From a virus: a DNA stretch of 50,105 nucleotides. Position numbers and translations under genes: made by a program. The notes below the pieces were generated by a model. It was not told the origin of the DNA. It worked only from the letters and a program-made list of their open reading frames with translations, and did no database searches. Positions 40,873 through 49,451 of this stretch are shown piece by piece; position 1 is the first letter of the stretch; each line of letters starts with the position of its first letter. The DNA lies in the IMG/VR virus record IMGVR_UViG_3300025687_000065, positions 1 through 50,105 of that record; one strand, written 5' to 3'.

Positions 40873-42585
40873 TTAGATCAAGCTTACACCTGAACCGAAT
40901 GCGAAACCTAATGTGTAGTACATAGTTTCTGGGTGGAATCCAGCGTCTACTAAAGCGAATCTAGATTTAACCGCGATTTTAGGAGCCATAGTTCCTTCAG
41001 CGATAGTTTCAACAGATTCAGCCATTAAGTAAGGCATGAATACCAATCCTGGAGAGTTTCCGTCACCTTTACGTCCAACAGCAACTCTATAGTCAGTCCA
41101 AGCCATGTTTGGATCAACATAGATAGTTACACCAGCAACAGCACCGATTGGGTAGAGAGATCCACCAGCTTGGTTAACTGTATTTGATAATGGGTAAGGA
41201 ACGAATCCAGCAACATCTTGAAGAGCGGTTGCAATTTCACCAGAAGTTACTGCGAAAGTAGCAGGTCCTCTACGACCACGAGTAGCGATCAAGTTAGAAG
41301 CAGCTAAGATCTTAGTAAGAACTCTACGTTGTAAAGTACCTTGAGTTTCACCTCCACCGCTAACAACAGTACCAGCAGTAGTTAAAGTAATGTCAGTATT
41401 ACTAGAATTACCAGGTCCTAAGTTAACTGTAGTAGATGCAGCAGCAGTAACGTAGTAAGCAGAAAGATTCAATCCGTCTACAGTAGAAACATTGCTTGCG
41501 TTAGTAGCTCCATTACGGAAGATACGATCCAAGATGTACTTGTTGATAGATTGAGTCAATTCGTTAACCAATACAGCTTCTACTTGAGCAACTGCGTCGA
41601 TTCCGAACTGCTTAAGGTCTTGTACTTGCTCACGAGTAACAGCAGCGGCAACTTGGTAAGTTTTAGCAGCAACTGATTTGTTGAACAATGAAAGACCCAT
41701 GATGTTATCAGGAGTAGATTCTCCAACACCTCTTTCGTATGGATTCACAGAATCGATAGATTCAGTGAATGCAGGAGCACCAGATAATGGGTTGTTAGCT
41801 TCGAAGGCATTTCCAGAGAATCCAGGAATGTGGTCTTCCAAAGCTTTTACCAATTCAGGAGTATCAGCCCAGTCACCGATGTCAGTGCTAAGAGCAGCAT
41901 CAGAATACAAGTTAGTAGTACTCGTGATAGCTTCATAGATTGCTTCGTAACCTTCCTCGCCTTGAGCAAAAGTAGTAGTAGAAGCATCGTTGTTACCTCT
42001 TACACGGAAGATTCCGTAACCGTCGATACGAGATTTACCAACATAGGTTAATTCGTAAGAAGCGTTAGCTCCATTACCAACGTAAACCAAATCATCAACA
42101 GCAAGAGCAGAAACTCCAGATGCCAATGTGTATTGGGCTTTGATCATCAAAGGTGCACTGTCAGTAACTTTATTACCGGCATTGCTAACTCTACCTCCAC
42201 CGTATACAAAGTCTAAGTAAGTAAGAACTCCCATAGGACCTTGCATAGGTACAACAGGTACTAAGTCAAGACCAACAGTCTGAGCAGCAACCTGCATAGC
42301 AAGTGGCAACAAAGAGAAAGGTCTATCACCAGAACCTACAGCCTGAGTAGAGAATGCATTCATGGCTCCAGGATCACCTGGGAATGCAGGAGCACCCATA
42401 GCTTGAGTGTTCATGTTTGGATTGAGGTGTACAGTATTGTAAACCGACTCATTAAGGTTGTGGTAGTGACAGTACTTAGACATCCAAGATAACTTAGACT
42501 TTTCAGTAACGCCAGTAGCCTCCTCAATAATAGGTCCCCAAGTCTTTTGTACTTCGGCCTCATTAATTAATTGATTTGCGTACAT
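40873..42585 (-). CDS. Major capsid protein (gp23-like)
   Basis: 570 residues. N-terminal 50-60 residues are a leader of the type removed by the prohead protease (ANQLINEAEVQKTWGPIIEEATG, then YHNLNES). The mature part begins around AFSTQAVGSGDRPFSLLPLAMQVAAQTVGLDLVPVVPMQGPMGVLTYLDFVYGGG, a stretch strongly conserved in gp23. The C-terminal region (IAEGTMAPKIAVKSRFALVDAGFHPETMYYTLGFAF) is also characteristic. About 35 residues longer than T4 gp23. Strong terminator follows; a TTAAATAAAA box lies about 22 bases upstream. Confidence 0.96.
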   Translation of the reverse strand: MYANQLINEAEVQKTWGPIIEEATGVTEKSKLSWMSKYCHYHNLNESVYNTVHLNPNMNTQAMGAPAFPGDPGAMNAFSTQAVGSGDRPFSLLPLAMQVAAQTVGLDLVPVVPMQGPMGVLTYLDFVYGGGRVSNAGNKVTDSAPLMIKAQYTLASGVSALAVDDLVYVGNGANASYELTYVGKSRIDGYGIFRVRGNNDASTTTFAQGEEGYEAIYEAITSTTNLYSDAALSTDIGDWADTPELVKALEDHIPGFSGNAFEANNPLSGAPAFTESIDSVNPYERGVGESTPDNIMGLSLFNKSVAAKTYQVAAAVTREQVQDLKQFGIDAVAQVEAVLVNELTQSINKYILDRIFRNGATNASNVSTVDGLNLSAYYVTAAASTTVNLGPGNSSNTDITLTTAGTVVSGGGETQGTLQRRVLTKILAASNLIATRGRRGPATFAVTSGEIATALQDVAGFVPYPLSNTVNQAGGSLYPIGAVAGVTIYVDPNMAWTDYRVAVGRKGDGNSPGLVFMPYLMAESVETIAEGTMAPKIAVKSRFALVDAGFHPETMYYTLGFAFGSGVSLI

Positions 42586-42605
42586 TTTTTAAATTATTTT
42601 TTCGC

Positions 42606-42618
42606 GTTTTATTTAATC
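42606..42618 (-). promoter_or_regulatory. Candidate late promoter of the major capsid gene
   Basis: Minus strand TTGATTAAATAAAACG; weaker box (TAAATAAAA) about 22 bases upstream of the ATG at 42585. Confidence 0.4.
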
Positions 42619-42659
42619 AAATCTTCAGCTTTTTGCTTCTTAGCTATTAGATTATGTTT

Positions 42660-44348
42660 TTATCTTCCTAAATTGAATTTAACTTTGTTAATTAAATCAG
42701 CAGCATAAGCTTCATTTACTAACGGAGTTTTCTTAGCTTCTGATGATTGTTCAGCAGCAGTTTTACTTTCATTTAAATTTTGAGTCTCAACTTGTGCAGA
42801 TCTTAAATCTCTAGTTGACCAGAAATTATTAATTGCATAAGGAGTATTTAATGAATGAAACTTAGACTCAGAAATGATTTGCTGTTGACGGGCCTCAGAA
42901 AGGTTATCCCACTTAGCGCGGAATTTTTCTGGCATATCATCAATAAAGTTAATTTCTTTTCTCTTTTCAATAAAACAAGATTCCCAAACATTTTCAGCTT
43001 GAACAGTTGACATGATTGGTTTAGCATTCATTGATTCAACGATTGCTGTTTGCTTTTCTTCAGAAAGAGAATTAAATTCGTTTTTCTTAGACTCAGAAAG
43101 GAAGTTCATAAAGTGCATTTCAGAAACATTCTTAGCTTCTGCTTTTGCAATTAATCTTTCTAACTTCTCCTCAATTGAATCTTTATAAGATTTAGTTTCT
43201 TCAACCTCAACTTCAGCTTCTTCTTCAGTTTCTTCAACCTCAGCAGATTCATTAAGAGGAGCGGCATCTACTGAATTAACATTTTCTGCAATGTATTCAG
43301 AATACTTAATGCTCTTATCTAAACCTTCAGCAAGATACTCAGAATAAGCAATATTTTGATCAACCTTTTCAGCAACATATTCAGTATACTCAATTCCTTT
43401 CTCTAAGCTTTCGCCTAAGTAATTGGAATATTGAATACCTTTGTCGGCTCTTTCGGCAACATGCTCAGCATAAGAAATTGTATTATCTAATTCTTCAGCC
43501 AAATAGGTCGTGTAATCTTTAATTTTGTTAACATTCTCTGCAAGATAGTCAGAGTAAGAAATGTTTTTGTCAAGATTTTCAGATAGGTATTCAGTATAAT
43601 CAGTCAATTGATTTACTTTTTCTGCGATGTGTTCTGAATACTTAACAAGCTTCTCAACCAATTCGTTATTGTTTGAGTTGGCAGATTCCTTAACATTATT
43701 CAAAACGCCAGAAACATACTCTGTGTATTTTTGAAAATCCTCAACGGTTACGAATTCATTATTTTCCATTGTTAGATCTTTTTTATCTTCTGTTTTATTT
43801 TCTTCCATTTCATAAATGATTAAAGAACCATCGTTTTCAAATCCATAAGATTCATTAACTCGTGACAGTTCAGCATTTTCAAAACCAGGATCAGCAACTA
43901 GGTCATAAGTAAAGAATTTCTTAATCTTTACCTTTCCACTTTCATCAACCGTTCCAGCAGCTCTACTAGAAATATGCAAAGGAATTCCATCTTTAACCAA
44001 AGCCTGAGCTTCTTTACCCTTAGAAGTATTTAATAAACGGATCTTTCCTAGAACTTGCTTTTTATTCTCATCATATCTTAAATCTTCAACAACATGAGAA
44101 ACATTAGATAGGCTAATATCAAAATCCTTTGGGTGATCTAATTCGCCTAAAAGTTTGCTAGAAGCAACCTTTTCTTTAAGCTCATTAATATGAGGGAGAA
44201 CTTCTTTCTCCTCATAAATTCTGTTATTCTTGTTACGTACTCCAATTTCGGTAAATACACCCTCTAAAACTATAGAACCGTCATCATCGGTTTTATAATT
44301 TAGGTTAGATGTTGATCTTTCAAGAATTAAAAGCTTCTTTCCTGACAT
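42660..44348 (-). CDS. Prohead protease fused to scaffold core (gp21-gp22-like)
   Basis: 562 residues. Residues 1-180 are the gp21-type serine protease: LEGVFTEIGVRNKNNRIYEE, catalytic-region LLGELDHPKD (His72), VSHVVEDLRYD and LHISSRAAGTV (Ser127/128). From about 195 on is a scaffold: an array of about eight 14-residue units such as YSEHIAEKVNQLTD, YTEYLSENLDKNIS, YSEYLAEGLDKSIK (positions roughly 235-355), then an acidic stretch and a helical C-terminus. In T4 these are two separate genes. An in-frame ATG at 43769 (Met194) has a leader like those of real genes and could yield a scaffold-only product. Confidence 0.9.
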   Translation of the reverse strand: MSGKKLLILERSTSNLNYKTDDDGSIVLEGVFTEIGVRNKNNRIYEEKEVLPHINELKEKVASSKLLGELDHPKDFDISLSNVSHVVEDLRYDENKKQVLGKIRLLNTSKGKEAQALVKDGIPLHISSRAAGTVDESGKVKIKKFFTYDLVADPGFENAELSRVNESYGFENDGSLIIYEMEENKTEDKKDLTMENNEFVTVEDFQKYTEYVSGVLNNVKESANSNNNELVEKLVKYSEHIAEKVNQLTDYTEYLSENLDKNISYSDYLAENVNKIKDYTTYLAEELDNTISYAEHVAERADKGIQYSNYLGESLEKGIEYTEYVAEKVDQNIAYSEYLAEGLDKSIKYSEYIAENVNSVDAAPLNESAEVEETEEEAEVEVEETKSYKDSIEEKLERLIAKAEAKNVSEMHFMNFLSESKKNEFNSLSEEKQTAIVESMNAKPIMSTVQAENVWESCFIEKRKEINFIDDMPEKFRAKWDNLSEARQQQIISESKFHSLNTPYAINNFWSTRDLRSAQVETQNLNESKTAAEQSSEAKKTPLVNEAYAADLINKVKFNLGR

Positions 44349-44365
44349 TTTCTAATTATTATTTG

Positions 44366-44378
44366 ATTTATATATTAC
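44366..44378 (-). promoter_or_regulatory. Candidate late promoter of the protease-scaffold gene
   Basis: Minus strand GTAATATATAAAT, about 18 bases upstream of the ATG at 44348. Confidence 0.55.
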
Positions 44379-44394
44379 AATCTTTGTAAAGTTT

Positions 44395-46044
44395 TTATCC
44401 AAGTCCAGCTAGTGGATCCTCTTCAACACCACCGCTATCTTTCTCAGGTTTAAAATCTGCCTTATCGGCACCTAAAAGGATTTTTTCAATATCTTCTTCT
44501 TTATAACCTTCTTCCTCTAATTTGCTTCTATCTTTAGCTCTTTGATTAGCCTTAAGGTCATCTCTAGTAAATCCACCATATCTCTTAACAAGGAATCCTA
44601 AATCAAAGAATGGTATTTCGTTCATTTCAGCATCCATTGTACTTAATTGGGTTTTCATATTTCCAATAAAATCAACTCTTTTTGTTTGGAGTTCCATTTC
44701 TTTCATTTCTTCAAATACGTTATCCTTAACGAATTTAAGTCCTAAACCAGCTTTAAATGCAATATCATTTTTAAGCTCAGGGTGATTTAAGCACATTTGA
44801 AGATACACAGGTTTAACAAGAATTTCCTGCCACATTGATCTTAGGCGGTCAATAAACTTAGAAAATTTAATTTCATCTCTCATCATACCGCTTGCATCCA
44901 TATCATAAGTAGCCCCGCCTTCTTTATCAAATCTTGAGAATGGAATCTTAGATGCCAATTTTAATTTATCAGAAAAATACTTAAGAGATTCAGTGTCACC
45001 TAAATCAGGACCGTCTCCACCAATTGTACTAATCTCTGGAGATTCACCATCTTTAGAAGGTAACCAATACTCTTTATTGAATGGCATCATTGGTTTACCG
45101 TTTGTTGCAATTTCGCCACTCTCGTAATTAAAGTCTACTACTTCACGGTATGAGTTCATTAACTGTGCTAGAGACTGTTTTGCTCTTGTTTTAGATTTAC
45201 CACCAACAGGGATAATAAACTGTGTCTTAAATGAAGCATTTGAAACAGCCCAGATAATTCTGGTGGTTTCCATGATTCTTAAAAGATTAAAAGAACGTAT
45301 AAGTCTTTCAACATAAGAGATTCTTTGGGGTGAATTGACTTGAGAATATGAAAGGTAAATAATTTGAGAATCCCAAAGCTTTCTTTCTTTAGCACCACCA
45401 CCTTTGTATTGGACCCATTGTTTCTTTCCAGTGTCAGAATCAATTCCAGGCATTAGAGATATAGGGTCTAATTCTTTAAATCCTATAATCTCCGTTTGTT
45501 TATCATTATAAACTATTTCAAATGCAAGAAAGCCATCGACTAACCACTTTCTGAAATAATTCCAAGGTTGAATAGCATCGTTAAATCCAAAGTAATTGTA
45601 GATGTTATTATAAATATCAGCAATTTCTTCCTCTATTGAATTACTTATATGACCATTAAACTCGGCATATGCACAGTAATTACTTTCATCAAATACAATA
45701 GCTTCATCGGTTAGCACATCCAAGATATCTTCAATCTCATCCTGTACTGCAAAAGTTCTAAGTTGATCTCTCTTCTTTTCATAATCTTTATCAAAGAATG
45801 AAATATTCTTTTTAAGACTAGTATCAGTTAGGGATAGAGCAGCAAACGCAGAATAGATATCATCTGCATCTGATCCCATAGGATTAAATGTGTAACCTAT
45901 TTGGTTCTCAGTAAAACCAACTGCTCTTGAATTACGAATGATCATGTCATCATACGCCATCCCTAAGTTAGATAAATCCTTTAAAATCTTTCTAACTGGG
46001 TTTGAATTTGTAAGAGGACCTCGTCTGTCAGTAAAACCTGCCAT
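44395..46044 (-). CDS. Portal protein (gp20-like)
   Basis: 549 residues. The portal signature is clear: RRGPLTNSNPVRKILKDLSN, RTFAVQDEIEDILDVLTDEAIV, NYFGFNDAIQPWNYFRKWLVDGFLAFEIVY, WDSQIIYLSYSQVN, RVVRSF-like helix YVERLIRSFNLLRIMETTRIIW, and YDMDASGMMRDEIKFSKFIDRLRSMWQEIL. It forms the dodecameric vertex through which DNA is packed. Late box at 46062-46073. Confidence 0.95.
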   Translation of the reverse strand: MAGFTDRRGPLTNSNPVRKILKDLSNLGMAYDDMIIRNSRAVGFTENQIGYTFNPMGSDADDIYSAFAALSLTDTSLKKNISFFDKDYEKKRDQLRTFAVQDEIEDILDVLTDEAIVFDESNYCAYAEFNGHISNSIEEEIADIYNNIYNYFGFNDAIQPWNYFRKWLVDGFLAFEIVYNDKQTEIIGFKELDPISLMPGIDSDTGKKQWVQYKGGGAKERKLWDSQIIYLSYSQVNSPQRISYVERLIRSFNLLRIMETTRIIWAVSNASFKTQFIIPVGGKSKTRAKQSLAQLMNSYREVVDFNYESGEIATNGKPMMPFNKEYWLPSKDGESPEISTIGGDGPDLGDTESLKYFSDKLKLASKIPFSRFDKEGGATYDMDASGMMRDEIKFSKFIDRLRSMWQEILVKPVYLQMCLNHPELKNDIAFKAGLGLKFVKDNVFEEMKEMELQTKRVDFIGNMKTQLSTMDAEMNEIPFFDLGFLVKRYGGFTRDDLKANQRAKDRSKLEEEGYKEEDIEKILLGADKADFKPEKDSGGVEEDPLAGLG

Positions 46045-46061
46045 ACTTTATTTATTTGTTG

Positions 46062-46073
46062 TTTTATATATTC
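46062..46073 (-). promoter_or_regulatory. Candidate late promoter of the portal gene
   Basis: Minus strand GAATATATAAAA, 18 bases upstream of the ATG; a clean example of the box. Confidence 0.6.
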
Positions 46074-46636
46074 TTGTAATATAATGCTTGCGCATTCAGT
46101 ATTGTTCCACCAAAGAAAAAGTTATCATCATTAACAGTACCAATATACCAATCTTCATATCCTAATACTCTTGGCTTTTTCATTCTATCTAATCTATACT
46201 GCCTTATTGCATATTTAATATTGTATTTCCTTCCTAATGACCTACTAACAGTTTCATAATTAAAATCAGCAAGAAAGCTTTGGGCATTAGGATTTCCTAT
46301 TGCTTTATTTGATTCTCTTTCCATTATAGAACCAAAAGATCTTACAATATCTTTTACGAATGGAATTCTTGCATCATAAGGAATGTAATGTAAGTTAATA
46401 CCTAATTGATTGCCGTCTATAGATTTTCCTAATCCAATAACGATTGGGTAGGTATCATAAAAAGTTTCATCCTCGGTAAAATATCTAAAGCTATACATTT
46501 TACCTTGATCTAAAACACCTTTTGATTTTTGCCCTGCCTTTGCCAAGTCTTTGGTAGATGCTTTAGAAGCTCCAGTTCTACCTTTATTTTCGGCTAAGTA
46601 AATATCTAAGTCATCTTGAAAATTACCAACTATCAT
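46064..46636 (-). CDS. Conserved T4-like phage protein of unknown function
   Basis: 190 residues. A Lys/Ala/Ser-rich N-terminus is followed by YSFRYFTEDETFYDTYPIVIGLGKSIDGNQLGINLHYIPYDARIPF, a beta-rich motif F-x-Y-x-x-Y-x-x-x-P-x-V that I recall from proteins next to the portal in T4-like phages, and helices RYRNIK-like near the end. Between the gp4-like gene (2-base gap) and the portal; possibly a virion or head assembly protein. Confidence 0.72.
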   Translation of the reverse strand: MIVGNFQDDLDIYLAENKGRTGASKASTKDLAKAGQKSKGVLDQGKMYSFRYFTEDETFYDTYPIVIGLGKSIDGNQLGINLHYIPYDARIPFVKDIVRSFGSIMERESNKAIGNPNAQSFLADFNYETVSRSLGRKYNIKYAIRQYRLDRMKKPRVLGYEDWYIGTVNDDNFFFGGTILNAQALYYKNI

Positions 46637-46638
46637 AA

Positions 46639-47115
46639 CTAAAATAAATTTGAATCCTCGGTTATTAGCATAACTTTAAACTTTCTCTGCTCTGCTGCTT
46701 TATTAAGAGCTTCTGTCTTACAAAGATTTCTAACATAGGTTTCATACCCATATTTGAAATTAGCCATTGCTTTTGCAGTTTTTCTCTTAGGAGGTTTTGG
46801 TTTTTGTAATTGTGCCTTAGGTTTAATCTCAACTACATATTCCTCAAGAATTCCATCCTTATTCATTTTTACATAAAAATCCGGATAGTAATTATGAAAT
46901 TTTTTATCTAGGATATTAAAATACTTAATTGCAAAAGGTTCGGATATCCACTTAATAACATTTTCATTATGATCACACCAATGGCAAAATTTTCGTTCCC
47001 AACTACTACGGTATATAATAGGACCTGGTCCCATATACTTTTCAGGATTATGAGGTTTATAATAACCTTGCTTATAGCCTGACTTTGGAGTTGGTTTAAC
47101 TTTTTTTATACTCAT
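46639..47115 (-). CDS. Head completion protein (gp4-like)
   Basis: 158 residues from ATG 47115 (MSIKKVKPTPKSGYKQG), chosen because the longer frame would overlap the sigma gene by about 38 bases. YKPHNPEKYMGPGPIIYRSSWERKFCHWCDHNENVIKWISEPFAIKYF matches gp4 closely (YKPKNP, IVYRSSWELKFCVWCDNN), and DFYVKMNKDGILEEYVVEIKPKAQLQKPKPP gives the D...E-I-K nuclease-like core. gp4 is needed to finish filled heads before tail joining. It starts 11 bases after the gp55-like stop. Confidence 0.9.
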   Translation of the reverse strand: MSIKKVKPTPKSGYKQGYYKPHNPEKYMGPGPIIYRSSWERKFCHWCDHNENVIKWISEPFAIKYFNILDKKFHNYYPDFYVKMNKDGILEEYVVEIKPKAQLQKPKPPKRKTAKAMANFKYGYETYVRNLCKTEALNKAAEQRKFKVMLITEDSNLF

Positions 47116-47125
47116 TGGTATTATA

Positions 47126-47491
47126 CTAGATTGTATAAATTCCTTCACTATCAGTTCCCCCATCTATTGATACGGTTCCTGCATATTTCTTTGGGTGTAA
47201 TTTATTCCAACCTTTTGCAAATCCTCTTTTTGCTATTTCAGTAAAATATGCAAATGCATTTGTACTTTTTTCTGGATTAAAGTTTCTCCAGTATCTATAA
47301 AGATCCATATAAGCATATGCGATACAGTCTTCTCTATCCTGAGGATCTCGGTAGGTTAGTTTTCTTGAACATTTATCGGCTAAGAGCATTAAGAACTCTA
47401 ATGCCTTTGGGGTTAATTCATCCAGTTCTTGGGATTTTATGATTTCTTCTAATAGGTCTCTATTGTTAAGATAATTTCTTTTCCTTGGCAT
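47126..47491 (-). CDS. Late transcription sigma factor (gp55-like)
   Basis: 121 residues. Similar to T4 gp55: NNRDLLEEIIKSQE, then region-2-like LADKCSRKLTYRDPQDREDCIAYAYMDLYRYWRNFNPEKSTNAFAYFTEIAKRGFAKGWNK, where gp55 has SGYT...[20 protein letters not shown]...NPHAYITQACFNAFVQRI. It lacks sigma region 4, as gp55 does, and should direct RNA polymerase to TATAAATA-like late promoters. A terminator and an ATATAATAATAAA box are just upstream, and the gene leads the head-gene cluster. Confidence 0.85.
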   Translation of the reverse strand: MPRKRNYLNNRDLLEEIIKSQELDELTPKALEFLMLLADKCSRKLTYRDPQDREDCIAYAYMDLYRYWRNFNPEKSTNAFAYFTEIAKRGFAKGWNKLHPKKYAGTVSIDGGTDSEGIYTI

Positions 47492-47523
47492 AATCTACAT
47501 TATTTTATTATTATATACAAAAA

Positions 47524-47549
47524 AAGCCGACAGTTTATTCTGTCGGCTC
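47524..47549 (-). terminator. Rho-independent terminator after the 611-residue gene
   Basis: Stem GCCGACAG / CTGTCGGC around a TTTATT loop, followed on the minus strand by TTTTTTTGT. 17 bases after the stop at 47567. Confidence 0.9.
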
Positions 47550-47566
47550 TTAGTATAGTGGAGAGG

Positions 47567-49402
47567 TTATAATTGTACCTTAACAATTTCTTTTTTGATG
47601 ATTGTTGTTTTTCCTGTCTTAGGATTAATTGAATTTAACAAATCATCATCACCAAGAGAAGTATATTCTTCTGCATTTACCAAAACTTCATCGCCTTTTC
47701 TAAGACCGCCTGATGTTTTAATAACCTCGGCTTCAACATATCCATCGTCTAGATATTGATCTTTAGTTTTTTTTTCAACGACAGAAAAGGTTTCTTGGAG
47801 TTCTTTCTCAAACTTAGATAATTCAGAATCCAATAAATTCATAGCTTCTTTAAGTTCTTCGGTTTCTCCAACCTTTTTCATAGTTTCAGCAATCTTAGTT
47901 TTCTTTTCTTCTAAAAAAGAAATCTTATCATTGATATCAGCTCTTTTCTTATCGTTAGCCGCCTTTTCATTTCCTTCGGCAATTAATCTTTCGGATAAGA
48001 TTGAAGAAGCATCATAATTAATGAATTCTTTAATAACATTAACGGCTTCAGTAGCAGAAGGAATAAAATTCATTTCATTAAGTTGCATTCCACCGTTAAC
48101 CTTATTAACCCAGATACCTTCTTCAACAGCAATCATTGTTAAGAAAAGATTCAAAAACTCAGTTGATTGAATATTTGTAAAGTTATCCATTTCTGCTAAC
48201 ATATCAACAGATTCAAAGAATCTGCAAACTTGATCAACTTTCCATTGCTCTCTGTAACCAAAGAAGCCAGTTCCTAATAAAGATTCTTTTAATTCAATAA
48301 CGCTTGAGTTAGTTAAATCAATGTCTCCTAGCTTAAGAGTTCCTTCAGTAAGATTAAATTCTAAAGTTTTTCCGTTTTCACTGAATGTTACCAAAGAATC
48401 TCCAGTGTGCTTAAATAACTTTAATCCTTCAAGAACATCAAAGAATCTGGAATCCTCAACTTTAGTTTCGGTGATTTCCTTACCATTATAATTGTAATTC
48501 TTTCCGTGAAGGTGGAAAGTAAGACCATTTTCGTTTTCCAATACAGGAGAAAGAATTGATGTAATCTTTCCAGAGTTATTTGCAGTTGCCTTATGTTCAG
48601 CTTCTGCCATTTCATTAAGAATATTTTTGCAATCATTTGACCATGGGTGCTTAGATGCAACAATTCCTAATTTAGTTTTTAAACCATCTTCTGATTCTGA
48701 AAGAAGAGAAGTCAATTCTGAAGTAAGACCTTCATAAAGCTTTCCTCTTTGTGCAGAATTTCTTTCGATAGATTCAGCAATTTTATATGACCACTTACCA
48801 TTATCATAAGTGTTAGCGATGTATGATCTTAATTCTTTAACAGGATTAAGCCATGCTGCTGAAGATAATGCATTGTGTAAGTTTTTAGCAATCTTAAACT
48901 TAAGTGTTGGATTAACACTGTTTTCAATTTCTTCGCTGACAACGGATACATCCTCAGATTTAAATCTCATAGGAAACTGTCCTAATGAATTTTCTAAAAT
49001 GCCGAGAGCATTTTTGGCAGTATAAGAAACTCTTGAATTATCAGATTCCATTTCTTTTAGGCCATTGATACTCTTCATAACATTTTCATACAATTCCGTA
49101 AGTGTAAAGTTCATTTTGTTATGATTTTTTTGTTTATTGTTATTTTCTGTTGTATACATATTCATACCAGCCTTATAAGCATTAATTCCAGACATTGCTA
49201 ATTGTTGAGGTGTTCCCATTCCAACTAAAATAGCTAAAACCTGAGAATCTGATTTACCACTTCTATAGAATTCATTAATAATGTCTATAAGTTGCTTAGG
49301 AGGGTTATTTAGATAAGGCGCATTAGTATTAACTCCGTATTGTGGATTAATACCGCCATCCATATAAACCTGAGTTTGTCCTTCATTGACTGAACTATTC
49401 AT
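47567..49402 (-). CDS. Large structural protein of unknown type (head region)
   Basis: 611 residues, Glu/Lys/Asn-rich and largely helical, with a coiled coil near 490-545 (ISFLEEKKTKIAETMKKVGETEELKEAMNLLDSELSKFEKELQ) and a small C-terminal beta domain (GYVEAEVIKTSGGLRKGDEVLVNAEEY). It precedes gp55 and gp4, with its own late promoter (49422-49433) and terminator, so it is probably abundant. An in-frame ATG at 49114 (MNFTLTELYENVM, residue 97) has a leader like other starts and could give a shorter form. No family recognised. Confidence 0.72.
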   Translation of the reverse strand: MNSSVNEGQTQVYMDGGINPQYGVNTNAPYLNNPPKQLIDIINEFYRSGKSDSQVLAILVGMGTPQQLAMSGINAYKAGMNMYTTENNNKQKNHNKMNFTLTELYENVMKSINGLKEMESDNSRVSYTAKNALGILENSLGQFPMRFKSEDVSVVSEEIENSVNPTLKFKIAKNLHNALSSAAWLNPVKELRSYIANTYDNGKWSYKIAESIERNSAQRGKLYEGLTSELTSLLSESEDGLKTKLGIVASKHPWSNDCKNILNEMAEAEHKATANNSGKITSILSPVLENENGLTFHLHGKNYNYNGKEITETKVEDSRFFDVLEGLKLFKHTGDSLVTFSENGKTLEFNLTEGTLKLGDIDLTNSSVIELKESLLGTGFFGYREQWKVDQVCRFFESVDMLAEMDNFTNIQSTEFLNLFLTMIAVEEGIWVNKVNGGMQLNEMNFIPSATEAVNVIKEFINYDASSILSERLIAEGNEKAANDKKRADINDKISFLEEKKTKIAETMKKVGETEELKEAMNLLDSELSKFEKELQETFSVVEKKTKDQYLDDGYVEAEVIKTSGGLRKGDEVLVNAEEYTSLGDDDLLNSINPKTGKTTIIKKEIVKVQL

Positions 49403-49421
49403 ATTTAAGTACTTTGATTTG

Positions 49422-49433
49422 TTTTATATATTC
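49422..49433 (-). promoter_or_regulatory. Candidate late promoter of the 611-residue gene
   Basis: Minus strand GAATATATAAAA, about 20 bases upstream of the ATG at 49402. Confidence 0.6.
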
Positions 49434-49451
49434 TAAGATCTCAAAGTTAAT

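Noticed and set aside
47115-47163. Longer start for the gp4-like gene
   Set aside because: The extra 16 residues overlap the gp55-like gene and have no counterpart in gp4; ATG at 47115 fits better.
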